DNA from: Bacillota bacterium
Lineage (GTDB): Bacteria > Bacillota > Clostridia > Christensenellales > CAG-138
Length of the DNA: 64,000 nucleotides
Direction: 5' to 3'
Assembly (NCBI GenBank): GCA_023459335.1
Contig: JAEWUO010000038.1
Coordinates: 12,351 to 76,350, forward strand
Below, piece by piece: positions 15,766 to 24,060 of this stretch. The notes under the pieces were generated by a model. It was not told the origin of the DNA and searched no databases. It was given only the letters and a program-made list of their open reading frames with translations. A program made the translations under genes and the position numbers. How positions within the stretch are numbered: the first letter of the stretch is position 1; the number at the start of each line of letters is the position of its first letter.

Positions 15766-16680
15766 ATGAATTCGCAAATCGACTGGCTGTTGGAAGGAGA
15801 TCCTACTATTCGGTATCTGACGCATCGGGATCTGTCATGTTCGGATGAGAATACGCTGGCTGACCTACAGGCTCGGATTCCGCAGGAAGGTTACTGCGCC
15901 CGCCTGCTCTCCTGTCAAAACGAGAACGGTCACTGGGGGCTCCATTATTACCAGCCCAAGTGGACGTGTACGCACTATACACTTGCGGAACTGAAGAACC
16001 TCGGTATACCACAATCCCACCCCGTCTGTCGAAAAGCGGTCTTGCGGATGTTCGGCGAATGCCAGTTGAATAGCGGCGCGCTTAACCTCGCAAAACACGA
16101 CCATCCGGGCGACGTCTGCGTCGACGGTATGATACTCGATTACGCTTCTTATTTCATTCCGGAGGATCGTCGTCTGGATGCGCTTGCCGCGCATCTGCTT
16201 TCCGAGCAAAAAACAGACGGCGGATTTTGCTGGGATCCTTTGTCCGAAGCGGGCGATCCGCATACGACCATATGCGTGCTGGAAGGGTTACTTCACTACG
16301 ACGCCGCGCGGGAAAATCCTGCGGTCGATATCAGCTCCGCAGCAGGACACGCGGTCGAATTCCTGCTGGAAAACCACATGTTTTACGGCGCTTCCGACCG
16401 AAGGTTCCGAACGCTTGCCTATCCGCACCGCTACCGTTACGACCTGCTTCGCGCGCTGTCGTTTTTTGCAAAGTATCAAATGCCGCATGACGCGCGCATG
16501 AACGACGCGCTCGACTGGCTCGCCGGAAAGCGTACGATAGACGGACGCTGGCCGCTCGAATACGTGCACCCTGGAAACGTGCACTTCGTGTTGGAGCCGG
16601 TCGGCGAGCCGAGCCGCCTGATCACGCTGAAAGCGCTGACGGTCGAATCTTACTTTTCCCGCGCTGCTTCGCGGATATAG
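15766..16680 (+). CDS. Terpenoid-cyclase/prenyltransferase-fold protein
   Basis: 304 residues with an alpha/alpha-toroid character. Repeats resemble squalene-cyclase QW-like segments: QNENGHWGLHYYQPKWTCTHYTLAELKNLG, DGGFCWDPL, DGRWPLEY. The aspartate-rich DxDD acid motif of class II cyclases is not evident, so enzymatic cyclisation is doubtful. No signal peptide. GGGGGGATC precedes the ATG, and a TGC-TATAG promoter-like element lies about 30 bases upstream. The 3' end overlaps the convergent glycosylase gene by 31 bases. Annotated family members are nearly all uncharacterised. Confidence 0.6.
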   Translation: MNSQIDWLLEGDPTIRYLTHRDLSCSDENTLADLQARIPQEGYCARLLSCQNENGHWGLHYYQPKWTCTHYTLAELKNLGIPQSHPVCRKAVLRMFGECQLNSGALNLAKHDHPGDVCVDGMILDYASYFIPEDRRLDALAAHLLSEQKTDGGFCWDPLSEAGDPHTTICVLEGLLHYDAARENPAVDISSAAGHAVEFLLENHMFYGASDRRFRTLAYPHRYRYDLLRALSFFAKYQMPHDARMNDALDWLAGKRTIDGRWPLEYVHPGNVHFVLEPVGEPSRLITLKALTVESYFSRAASRI

Positions 16681-17465
16681 TAAAACACATATTGCTGTAT
16701 TACGCCCGCCGTATCGGGATATCGCTCCACCGGAAACGCGCCGCCGTATTCCCGCTCCTCAACGCGGTTGATCCAGACGTCCCGCGGGAAACGCGAGAGA
16801 CGGTGGAAGCCGAAGAGCATCGCGCAGTCGGCAACTTTGCCACCCACTCCGGGCACGCGCAGGAGTGCCTCGTACAGCGCGCCGTCCTCCAGACGACCGG
16901 CGGCATCCAGATCGAGCGTGCCGGAAGAAACCATCTGCGCCGCCGCGAGCACGTACTTTGCGCGGTAACCGAAAGAACAGGCGAGAAACGCTTCCTCTTC
17001 GAGAGAAGCGAGCCGCTCCGGCGAAGGAAACGCAAATAAATTCTCGTTTTCGCCTCCGATCGGTTCGCCGTAACGCGAGCAGATCGTTTCGACGCAGTGC
17101 TTAATCGCGGGGATGTTCTTGCGCTGGGAGATGATGAAGCTGACGAGCGTTTCCCAGGGGTCCTGTCGCAGGATGCGGATTCCGCGTCCGTATTCGCACG
17201 CGCGCGATAAAAACGTGTCTTCGGGATCGACTGCTGCGCGGATGGCGGCGTAGTCGCGCGCAAGGTCGAAGTATTCCCGCCAGACCGCGTCGAAGTCCGC
17301 CTGCGAACAGTCCAGCGCGCAGCCTTCCGGCGTATCCGCAAGATGCAGCGTGCGGCCGCACGCGACGAGGGTATAGCCGCCTGCCGCATTCGGGTTCAGG
17401 CGAAAGCACTGCCCGCTTTCCGCGATCTTGCGGATATTGAAGTCGGGGTTTTTGATCGTTATCAT
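16650..17465 (-). CDS. 8-oxoguanine DNA glycosylase (OGG-type, HhH-GPD)
   Basis: 271 residues. The N-terminal domain (FRLNPNAAGGYTLV) is of the OGG1/AlkA type. A segment DPWETLVSFIISQRKNIP is followed by the helix-hairpin-helix VPGVGGKVADCAMLF carrying the catalytic Lys, and the catalytic Asp in PRDVWI. It removes oxidised guanine and cuts the strand by beta-elimination. TATAAT (17477-17472) stands only 6 bases before ATG 17465 and no Shine-Dalgarno is present, so the mRNA may be leaderless. mutY, the other half of the GO repair system, has the same geometry at 51876. It overlaps the convergent upstream gene at its 3' end. Confidence 0.88.
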   Translation of the reverse strand: MITIKNPDFNIRKIAESGQCFRLNPNAAGGYTLVACGRTLHLADTPEGCALDCSQADFDAVWREYFDLARDYAAIRAAVDPEDTFLSRACEYGRGIRILRQDPWETLVSFIISQRKNIPAIKHCVETICSRYGEPIGGENENLFAFPSPERLASLEEEAFLACSFGYRAKYVLAAAQMVSSGTLDLDAAGRLEDGALYEALLRVPGVGGKVADCAMLFGFHRLSRFPRDVWINRVEEREYGGAFPVERYPDTAGVIQQYVFYYIREAAREK

Positions 17466-17471
17466 ACTGCC

Positions 17472-17477
17472 ATTATA
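17472..17477 (-). promoter_or_regulatory. -10 box directly before the OGG-type gene
   Basis: Consensus TATAAT on the minus strand, ending 6 bases before the ATG, so transcription would begin at or near the start codon. The -35 region is weak (TGTATT at a 17-base spacing). Confidence 0.55.
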
Positions 17478-17504
17478 ATATACGCCTGTTATTTAATACA
17501 TAAA

Positions 17505-17535
17505 AACAACGCCCGCTGTCGCGGGCGCAATTTTT
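17505..17535. terminator. Intrinsic terminator after the sulfhydrylase gene
   Basis: GCCCGC (17511-17516) and GCGGGC (17521-17526) with a TGTC loop, A-rich on the left and T-rich on the right. It can terminate the minus-strand sulfhydrylase gene ending at 17573. Confidence 0.75.
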
Positions 17536-17572
17536 CTATGACGATTCTTATTTTTCAAGTATTATGAGATTT

Positions 17573-18856
17573 TTATATTTGATCGAACGCCTGCTTCAGG
17601 TCGGCGAGAATGTCGTCGATGTGTTCGGTGCCGATCGAGAGGCGGACAGTCGAAGGCGTGATTCCCGCGGAGAGGAGTTCCGTCTCGTTCATCTGGGAGT
17701 GTGTGGTGGACGCGGGATGGATGACCAGCGACTTGACGTCCGCAACGTTCGCCAGCAGGGAGAAGAGCTTCAGCGATTCGGTGAACTTCTGCGCCTGCCC
17801 TCGCGTGCCGTTTAGCTCGATCGTAAAAATCGATCCGCCGCCGTTGGGATAGTAACGATCGTACAGCTCCTTTTCCCGTCCGGCTGAGAGCGAAGGATGG
17901 TTGACCTTCCTGACCTTGGGGTGCTTTTTGAGAAACTCCATTGCCTTCAGCGAGTTCTGCACATGCCGCTCGACGCGCAGGGAAAGAGTCTCGATGCCCT
18001 GCAGCAGCAGGAAGGAGTGGAAGGGGGAGATGCACGCACCCGTGTCGCGCATCAGCGTCGTGCGGATCTTGGTCACATAGGCCGCCTTGCCCGCGACATC
18101 CGCGAATACCACGCCGTGGTAATTGGGATTTGGCTGGCTCAGGCCGGGGAATTTATCGTTCTGTTTCCAGTCGAATGTTCCGCCGTCCACGATTACGCCG
18201 CCGATGACCGTCCCGTGGCCGCCGATGAACTTCGTCGCCGAGTGCAGCACGACGTCCGCGCCGCGTTCGATGGGGCGGAAGAGATAGGGCGTTGCGAACG
18301 TGTTGTCCACGAGTACGGGGATCCCGTTTTCGTGTGCGATGGCCGAGATCGCCTCCAGATCGAGGATGTCCGAGTTCGGATTGCCGAGCGACTCGAAGTA
18401 GACTGCCTTCGTGTTGCCTCGGATGGCCGCGCGGAAATTCTCAGGATCGCTGCCGTCCACAAACGTCGTTTCAATCCCAAAATCCTTCAGCGTATTTGCA
18501 AAGAGATTGTAGGTGCCGCCGTAGAGTGTCTTGGAAGAGACGATGTGGTCCCCCGCGGAAGCGATGTTCAGTACGGCGTAGGTGATCGCCGCGGAACCGG
18601 ATGCCGTTGCGAGCGCAGCTACGCCGCCCTCCAGTGCGGCGATGCGTTTTTCGAACACGTCGCTCGTCGGGTTCATGAGCCGCGTATAGATATTTCCTTC
18701 TTCCGAGAGCGCAAAACGGGCCGCCGCCTGTGCGGAATCCTTAAACACATAAGACGTGGTCGCATAGATCGGCACCGCGCGCGCGTCCGTCGCGGGGTCC
18801 GGCTGCTCCTGTCCTACGTGTATCTGAAGCGTTTCAAATTTATAATCCTGTGCCAT
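17573..18856 (-). CDS. metY: O-acetylhomoserine aminocarboxypropyltransferase (sulfhydrylase)
   Basis: 427 residues, usual length. PLP enzyme of the Cys/Met metabolism family, making homocysteine from O-acetylhomoserine and sulfide. The early FETLQIHVGQEQPDPATDARAVPIYATTSYVF is highly typical, as are SGSAAITYAVLNIASAGDHIV and the PLP lysine in HSATKFIGGHG (about residue 206). The start is ATG 18856 with AAAGGAAA upstream; the longer frame adds 18 residues without support. A promoter at 19051-19078 leaves a leader of about 190 bases with a small ORF. No SAM riboswitch or T-box was recognised in that leader. Confidence 0.95.
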   Translation of the reverse strand: MAQDYKFETLQIHVGQEQPDPATDARAVPIYATTSYVFKDSAQAAARFALSEEGNIYTRLMNPTSDVFEKRIAALEGGVAALATASGSAAITYAVLNIASAGDHIVSSKTLYGGTYNLFANTLKDFGIETTFVDGSDPENFRAAIRGNTKAVYFESLGNPNSDILDLEAISAIAHENGIPVLVDNTFATPYLFRPIERGADVVLHSATKFIGGHGTVIGGVIVDGGTFDWKQNDKFPGLSQPNPNYHGVVFADVAGKAAYVTKIRTTLMRDTGACISPFHSFLLLQGIETLSLRVERHVQNSLKAMEFLKKHPKVRKVNHPSLSAGREKELYDRYYPNGGGSIFTIELNGTRGQAQKFTESLKLFSLLANVADVKSLVIHPASTTHSQMNETELLSAGITPSTVRLSIGTEHIDDILADLKQAFDQI

Positions 18857-18926
18857 TTGAATGCATTTCCTTTCATTCGATGATGCTGCTGCGCTTTCTC
18901 CGCCTTGCAATCAGGCGCGCGTCCGA

Positions 18927-19016
18927 TCATCCGCGGCACATTCGATCCGTTCGTATCAAGATAGCGGACAGCGCCAATTCCCTGCGTAACCGCCCGTGCC
19001 GATCATCCGCTCTCAT
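18927..19016 (-). CDS. Possible leader peptide (uORF) before metY
   Basis: A 29-residue frame from ATG 19016, 5 bases after GGCGGGAGA, ending 70 bases before metY. The last residues are DRMCRG, with one Met and one Cys codon together just before the stop. It lies within the predicted transcript. Short ORFs ending in Cys-Arg codons occur before sulfur genes in some bacteria, so attenuation by cysteine or methionine supply is conceivable, but no antiterminator structure was worked out. A near-repeat GCGGATGATCGG occurs at both ends of this region. Confidence 0.35.
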   Translation of the reverse strand: MRADDRHGRLRRELALSAILIRTDRMCRG

Positions 19017-19050
19017 ACGCGTCTCCCGCCTTTTCTGTCGTATTGTGATG

Positions 19051-19078
19051 ATTATACGGTTTTATGAGAATTTTGCAA
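19051..19078 (-). promoter_or_regulatory. Promoter of the metY transcript
   Basis: On the minus strand TTGCAA (19078-19073), 16 bases, TATAAT (19056-19051). The expected start near 19044 leaves a leader of about 190 bases. The remaining intergenic stretch 19079-19428 shows no gene or clear structure. Confidence 0.65.
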
Positions 19079-19428
19079 ATTATTTTTCGTTTTTTATTCA
19101 GCCGTTCTATTCGGCTGCGACAGTTTCACACGAAACACGTTGCCGCCGGAGAGATTTACCAGCGTTTCCAGATATTTAACTCGAGCCGGCGGAATACATC
19201 AAATTCTCGTTTCATACTGCGGCGCGAAATCAAATTTTTCAGGCCGGGACTTTGAAAAGACTTTGCAGATTTTACCGGTATTAGAAAGAAACGCCAGAAA
19301 TTCAGGCTTTTTTGACTTTTTGGGTTTGACGATCATTTTACCGGAATGGAAACGCGTTCTGATCATGCGTTGATACAATGCGTGTGTTGATTAAAACGAA
19401 TATTGTCATGCGAGAGGAGATTCCCTGA

Positions 19429-20991
19429 ATGAAACGCAAACGCCTGATCCCCGTTCTGTTAGCCGCAATGCTGCTGCTCGCGGCCATCCCGGTCGGCATG
19501 TCCGTCGCCAGCGCAGCCGAAGCGCCCCGCTTAAGCAGCGCAGTTCCTGTGAATCGCGAGAACATGTCCGCTGCGAGCGCCCCGAAGTACGTGTTCCTGT
19601 TTATCGGCGACGGCATGACCTATCCGCAGTTTCAAACCGCTTCGGCTTACCTGAGTATCAACGAAGACAAAGACACTATTTTGACCACGAACGAGTTGTT
19701 AAACTTCATGAGATTCCCGGTCGCGGGTTCCGCAACCACCTATGACTCGACCTCCTTCTGCCCGGACTCGGCCTCGACCGCAACCTCCATTGCGAGCGGT
19801 TACAAGACCTACAGCGGCGTTCTGAACATGAACGAAGCCAAGACGAAGAAGTACACGACCATCGCGGAGACGCTCAAGAACGAATTCGGCTATCGGATCG
19901 GCATCATCTCCACGGTCAACCTCAACCATGCGACGCCCGCCGCGTTCTATGCGCATCAGGCAAGCCGCAATAACTACTACGAGATCGGCCTCGAAATGAT
20001 CGGCAGCAACTTCGACTATTTCGCGGGCGGCGCGCTCCTCAAGCCCACGGGCGACAGCAGCGACAAACCGCAGACCGACATTTATGAACTTGCGTCCGCC
20101 GCAGGCTACAAAATCATCAGGACGCAAGCCGAAGCGCAGGCGCTGGATGCCGGCTCCGGCAAAGCGATCGTCATCGCCGAAGACCTCGCGGACAGCAATG
20201 CCATGAACTATGAGATCGATCGCGCGAACACAGCATGGGCGCTCAAGGACTATGTGCAGCAGGGCATCACGCTGCTCAATAACGACAAAGGCTTCTTCAT
20301 GATGGTCGAAGGCGGAAAGATCGACTGGGCCTGCCATGCCAATGACGCGGGTTCCACGATCCATGACACACTCGCCTTTGCGGACGCGGTGCAGGCTGCA
20401 ATCGACTTCGCTTCCGCACACCCAGACGAAACGCTGATCCTCGTCACGGGCGACCACGAGACCGGCGGCCTGTCCATCGGTTTTGCGGGAACGAACTACA
20501 ATACCTACCTCAAGAACATCAATTACCAGACTATTTCCTACGCCAAGTATGACGCGGATTACGTTGCGAATTACGTCGTCAACAAAACCCCGTTTGCCGA
20601 CGCGATGGCGGACGTGACGAAGCTCTTCGGCCTCGTGCTGCCGGAAAACAAAAACTCCGCCGCGAGCTCTACGCTGGTTTTGACGGACTACGAAGTCGCC
20701 GAACTGAAAACAGCGTATGATCTGACCCTCGCAGGCGGCTACGGCACCGACGCGAACGGCAAGTCTCTGCAGACGCAGGAAGAATATGTACAGTATGGCA
20801 CCTACACTCCGTTTTCCGTGACTGTGACGCATTTATTAAACAATAAATCCGGCATCAACTTCGCCTCCTATTCCCACACCGGCCTGCCCGCGGCGGTTTA
20901 CGCCACAGGGGTTGGTTCGGACATCTTCGGCGGCGGCTACGACAACACGGACATCTACCACAAGATGGCTTCCCTGTTCGGGATCATGTAA
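19429..20991 (+). CDS. Secreted alkaline phosphatase
   Basis: 520 residues. Signal peptide (about 1-30, ending ASAAEA). Metal ligand D61 in FIGDGM; nucleophile S114 in CPDSASTATSIASGYKT; further metal sites in VEGGKIDWACHANDAG and TGDHETGG. All catalytic elements of the PhoA family are present. It acts outside the membrane, releasing phosphate from monoesters. GAGGAG precedes the ATG. No Pho box was identified. The C-terminal ~150 residues contain family-typical inserts without clear motifs. Confidence 0.93.
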   Translation: MKRKRLIPVLLAAMLLLAAIPVGMSVASAAEAPRLSSAVPVNRENMSAASAPKYVFLFIGDGMTYPQFQTASAYLSINEDKDTILTTNELLNFMRFPVAGSATTYDSTSFCPDSASTATSIASGYKTYSGVLNMNEAKTKKYTTIAETLKNEFGYRIGIISTVNLNHATPAAFYAHQASRNNYYEIGLEMIGSNFDYFAGGALLKPTGDSSDKPQTDIYELASAAGYKIIRTQAEAQALDAGSGKAIVIAEDLADSNAMNYEIDRANTAWALKDYVQQGITLLNNDKGFFMMVEGGKIDWACHANDAGSTIHDTLAFADAVQAAIDFASAHPDETLILVTGDHETGGLSIGFAGTNYNTYLKNINYQTISYAKYDADYVANYVVNKTPFADAMADVTKLFGLVLPENKNSAASSTLVLTDYEVAELKTAYDLTLAGGYGTDANGKSLQTQEEYVQYGTYTPFSVTVTHLLNNKSGINFASYSHTGLPAAVYATGVGSDIFGGGYDNTDIYHKMASLFGIM

Positions 20992-21090
20992 TTTCACACC
21001 ATCGGGCAAGTTGTACGGCCGTGGCGCTCGCCTTTCAGGCGGGCGCTTCGATCGTATGTATCACAATCTGAACAACCGAGGAACAACGAT

Positions 21091-22269
21091 TTGGAAAAAC
21101 AGAAACAGAAACAGAAACAAAAACAAAACTGGGTTTCTTCCGCCGTTTGCTTCGCGCTGATCGTCGCGCTGCTGCTGCTGCCGACGGGATACGAGAACGC
21201 GGGCGCGGGCAGGCCCGCGAACGAGGAACGCGTTCCCGCGCTCGTCCTTTCCACCGATGACAGTACGATCAAGGACACCGGCCTCGTCCGCTCCGGCGAG
21301 CAAAGCTGCCAGGTGCAGATTCTGGCCGGTTCCCACAAAGGCGAAACGAATCGAGCGGGAAACATGCTCAGCGGCTCCGTGGAACAGGATAAAATCTATA
21401 AAGCGGGCGAACGCGCGCTGGTGCTCGTGAGCGCGGACGAAGGCAAAATCGCCTCGGTCAGCATGATCGACCACTACCGCATCAACGGCGAAATCTGGCT
21501 GCTGCTGGCGTTTTTTGCGCTGCTGATGCTCTTCGCCGGTTGGACGGGACTCCGCGCCGTCCTCTCGTTTCTCCTCTCCGTGCTCGCAATCTGGAAGGTG
21601 CTTGTCCCATGCTGTCTCAACGGCGTGAACCCCATCCTGATCGGAGGTCTGATCACAGCGGGGCTGACGATCCTCATCATCGCGCTCGTGTTCGGGTTTA
21701 ACAGGATCGCGCTCGCCGCGTGCGCGGGCGCCGTCGCGGGGCTGACCGTCACCGCCGCCCTCGGCATCTACTGCACCAACGCGTTTCACATCCACGGCGC
21801 GGTCATGTCATTTTCCGAAAGCCTTCTGTACAGCGGCTACGAAACACTGAACCTGACGCAGATCTTTATGGCCAGCATCTTTATCGGTTCGAGCGGAGCT
21901 ATGATGGACCTCTCGGTCGATATCGCCGCCGCAGTCAACGAAGTCGTGCAGAAACGCCCGGATCTGAACCGGTTCGAGGCGATGATGAGCGGCATGCGCG
22001 TCGGCAGAGCGGCGATGGGAACCATGACCACGACGCTGCTTCTGGCTTATTCCGGCAGCTATATCGCGCTTCTGATGGTATTCATGGCGCAGGGTACGCC
22101 GCTGATCAACGTATTCAACTATAAATACGTCGCGTCTGAGATCATCCATACGATCGTGGGCTCCTTCGGCCTTGTCGCCGCGGCGCCCCTGACTGCGGCG
22201 GCGGCGGGGCTGCTCCTCGCGCATCCGGAGAAGGAAGCGGACAGTATAAACACCGCAGTAACACCCTAA
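21091..22269 (+). CDS. YibE/F-like membrane protein, TTG start
   Basis: 392 residues from a TTG, with GAGGAA about 8 bases upstream. The N-terminus encodes an Lys-Gln alternating tail from a 6-base repeat unit (GAAACA-type) repeated about five times. The first helix follows (about 17-33), then an extracytoplasmic beta-rich part (35-130), then about seven helices with the family pattern GSSGAMMDLSVDIAAAVNEV and GRAAMGTMTTTLLLAYSGS. The YibE/F family is widespread in Gram-positive bacteria but uncharacterised; transport is often supposed. It lies about 100 bases after the phosphatase gene. Confidence 0.88.
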   Translation: MEKQKQKQKQKQNWVSSAVCFALIVALLLLPTGYENAGAGRPANEERVPALVLSTDDSTIKDTGLVRSGEQSCQVQILAGSHKGETNRAGNMLSGSVEQDKIYKAGERALVLVSADEGKIASVSMIDHYRINGEIWLLLAFFALLMLFAGWTGLRAVLSFLLSVLAIWKVLVPCCLNGVNPILIGGLITAGLTILIIALVFGFNRIALAACAGAVAGLTVTAALGIYCTNAFHIHGAVMSFSESLLYSGYETLNLTQIFMASIFIGSSGAMMDLSVDIAAAVNEVVQKRPDLNRFEAMMSGMRVGRAAMGTMTTTLLLAYSGSYIALLMVFMAQGTPLINVFNYKYVASEIIHTIVGSFGLVAAAPLTAAAAGLLLAHPEKEADSINTAVTP

Positions 22270-22389
22270 TCGCAGATCCGGCAGCCAAGTACAGATAAAT
22301 CATTTTCCCGCCGTATTCCGTGACCAAGTTACGGTTACGCCGCGGGAAATATTTTACGCTATAAAAAAAGATAGTGCAGAGGTATTTGC

Positions 22390-22641
22390 TTGAGCAACAG
22401 TATTTGGAGTCAATTTTTCGGCGACGAGCCGGAGCAGCGCCAACCAGCGGGCGCAGAAGCTGTGATTCGCGTCAACCGCAGCCGCTGCCCCGAAAACCAT
22501 CCCTGTCCGTCCGTGCGCGTCTGCCCCGTGGAGGCGCTCACGCAGGTGCGATTCAGCGCGCCGACCGCGGACATGGACAAATGCATCAAATGCGGCAAAT
22601 GCGTCCGCTACTGTCCGATGGGAGCCATTTCGCTCAACTGA
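22390..22641 (+). CDS. Small 4Fe-4S ferredoxin-type protein, TTG start
   Basis: 83 residues. The C-terminal cluster motif CIKCGKCVRYCP (CxxCxxCxxxCP) is standard. The first half has CPENHPCPSVRVCP, spaced unlike the usual CxxCxxC, as in a clostridial subfamily with a modified first cluster. A TTG start is preferred because AGAGG lies upstream and no ATG is available in frame before the motif. Probably a cytoplasmic electron carrier. It is followed 37 bases later by a rhodanese lipoprotein; a sulfur-related link is possible. Confidence 0.85.
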   Translation: MSNSIWSQFFGDEPEQRQPAGAEAVIRVNRSRCPENHPCPSVRVCPVEALTQVRFSAPTADMDKCIKCGKCVRYCPMGAISLN

Positions 22642-22678
22642 CGGCAGCACGCATCGAACGAGTCCGGAGGTTTTTTAT

Positions 22679-23116
22679 ATGAAGAAGATAGCATCGGCGA
22701 TTGCAGCCGCACTCTGCGCTCTGACGCTTGCGGCCTGCGCCGCCCCCGCCGCGGCGGCAACGCCCGCTCCAACCGCAACTGCTGCGGCGGCCGCCGAAAG
22801 CGGACAATATGTAAAGATCACAGCCGAAGAGGCGAAAACCCGCATGGACAGCGGTGACCCGGTCGTCGTGCTCGACGTGCGCACGCAGGATGAATACGAC
22901 ACGGGGCATATTGCGGGCGCGATACTGATCCCCAATGAAACGATTCTGGACAAACAGCCCGCGCTGCTGCCCGACCTGAACGCGGAGATCCTCGTATACT
23001 GCCGCAGCGGCAACCGCAGCGCGCAGGCGGCGAAGAAACTTGCTGCGATGGGTTATACCAACGTGTCTGACTTCGGCGGCATCATCGACTGGCCGTACGA
23101 AATCGTCACAGACTGA
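22679..23116 (+). CDS. Rhodanese-like lipoprotein
   Basis: 145 residues. Lipoprotein signal with lipobox LAAC (Cys about 20), then an Ala/Thr/Pro-rich linker. A single rhodanese domain (about 40-145) carries the active Cys in VYCRSGNRSAQAAKKL and the pattern VVLDVRTQDEYDTGHI. It would transfer sulfane sulfur outside the membrane; substrates are unknown. GGAGG precedes the ATG. Confidence 0.92.
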   Translation: MKKIASAIAAALCALTLAACAAPAAAATPAPTATAAAAAESGQYVKITAEEAKTRMDSGDPVVVLDVRTQDEYDTGHIAGAILIPNETILDKQPALLPDLNAEILVYCRSGNRSAQAAKKLAAMGYTNVSDFGGIIDWPYEIVTD

Positions 23117-23169
23117 AGAAGAATTTACCGTCTTCCTTCCCAACCCTGAATTGTTCCTTACCCCGCAGA

Positions 23170-23195
23170 AAACCGCCCGAAATTCCGGGCGGTTT
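23170..23195. terminator. Intrinsic terminator
   Basis: AAACCGCCCG and CGGGCGGTTT form a 10-bp stem followed by a T-rich tract. It lies between the rhodanese gene and the convergent SDR gene. Confidence 0.85.
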
Positions 23196-23226
23196 CCTGT
23201 ATTTTACTATCAGTTCAATCGAGTCG

Positions 23227-24015
23227 TCAGATCAGATTTCTTTTATGAAACGGCGCGCTCATAAACCGCCAGGCGGCCTTGATTCCCGTCAGCCAGGCAA
23301 TTTGCCTGTCGTTCCTCGTGTTGCGCAGCATCCGCGGCACAAAAAACGCCGCGACCGTCTCCGGCTTATCCGCTAAAATATTGAAGATTTTTTTGAATTG
23401 CGGATCGCTCAGGATAGCGGCAGCCGATCCGTCCGGCGTCCTGGAGATAAAATCGGTCAGCATCATGCCGGGAGACAAACGTCCCGCAATCACGCCGCTG
23501 CCTTCCAGCTCTTTGGAGAGGCCTTTCATAAAATAGGTGAGCGCGCGCTTGGTGGTTCCATAGAGAATGGTCTTCTTCTGGATCATATCGTTGGAACCCA
23601 ACCCCTCCATGCTGTAGATCGCGCCGTGTCCCTGTTCGATCATATGCCGCGCCGCAACCTGGCAGCCGAAGATCACACCAAGCGTGTTGGTTTCCACGAC
23701 CGAGCGGACATAACGTTCCCCGGTATCATAGATGAAGGCGTGGGGTGCGTTCTGTCCGGCGTTGTTGATCCAGATATCCACGCTGCCGAACCGTGAAGCG
23801 GCGGTGTCCCACAGCTTTTCGATCCCGGAAATATTCTGCACATTGCATGGAACGTATTGATACGAACCCTCGTGCCGTTTCAGTTCGTTTTGCGCTTCCG
23901 GCGGCAGCGAGTCGCCCCGTCCGGACAGGGTGACCTGGCAGCCGGCCGCCAGAAATTCCTTTGCCATGGCAAAGCCGATGCCGCGCGTGCTTCCCGTAAT
24001 CACGATGTTTTTCAA
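23227..24015 (-). CDS. Short-chain dehydrogenase/reductase
   Basis: 262 residues. The cofactor loop TGSTRGIGFAMA (7-18) and NNAGQNAPHAF are clear. The catalytic tetrad region has Ser-Met-Glu-Gly near SMEGLGSND and YGTTKRALTYF, giving YxxxK as expected. GRLSPGMMLTDFI is the usual loop. Substrate unknown. The C-terminus (about 215-262) is basic, as in some plant chlorophyll-b-reductase-like members. It may be co-transcribed with the DUF1295 gene 45 bases upstream. Confidence 0.9.
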   Translation of the reverse strand: MKNIVITGSTRGIGFAMAKEFLAAGCQVTLSGRGDSLPPEAQNELKRHEGSYQYVPCNVQNISGIEKLWDTAASRFGSVDIWINNAGQNAPHAFIYDTGERYVRSVVETNTLGVIFGCQVAARHMIEQGHGAIYSMEGLGSNDMIQKKTILYGTTKRALTYFMKGLSKELEGSGVIAGRLSPGMMLTDFISRTPDGSAAAILSDPQFKKIFNILADKPETVAAFFVPRMLRNTRNDRQIAWLTGIKAAWRFMSAPFHKRNLI

Positions 24016-24060
24016 ATATAACGCCCCCCGTTCTTCTCTAGAGTCAGATCACGTTTCTGG

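Noticed and set aside
18857..19044. SAM or T-box riboswitch before metY
   Set aside because: I could not find the conserved cores of either (no T-box TGGNACCGCG, no SAM-I kink-turn elements).
19699..20832. Minus-strand open frame of 377 codons
   Set aside because: Antisense to the alkaline phosphatase gene; no family features.
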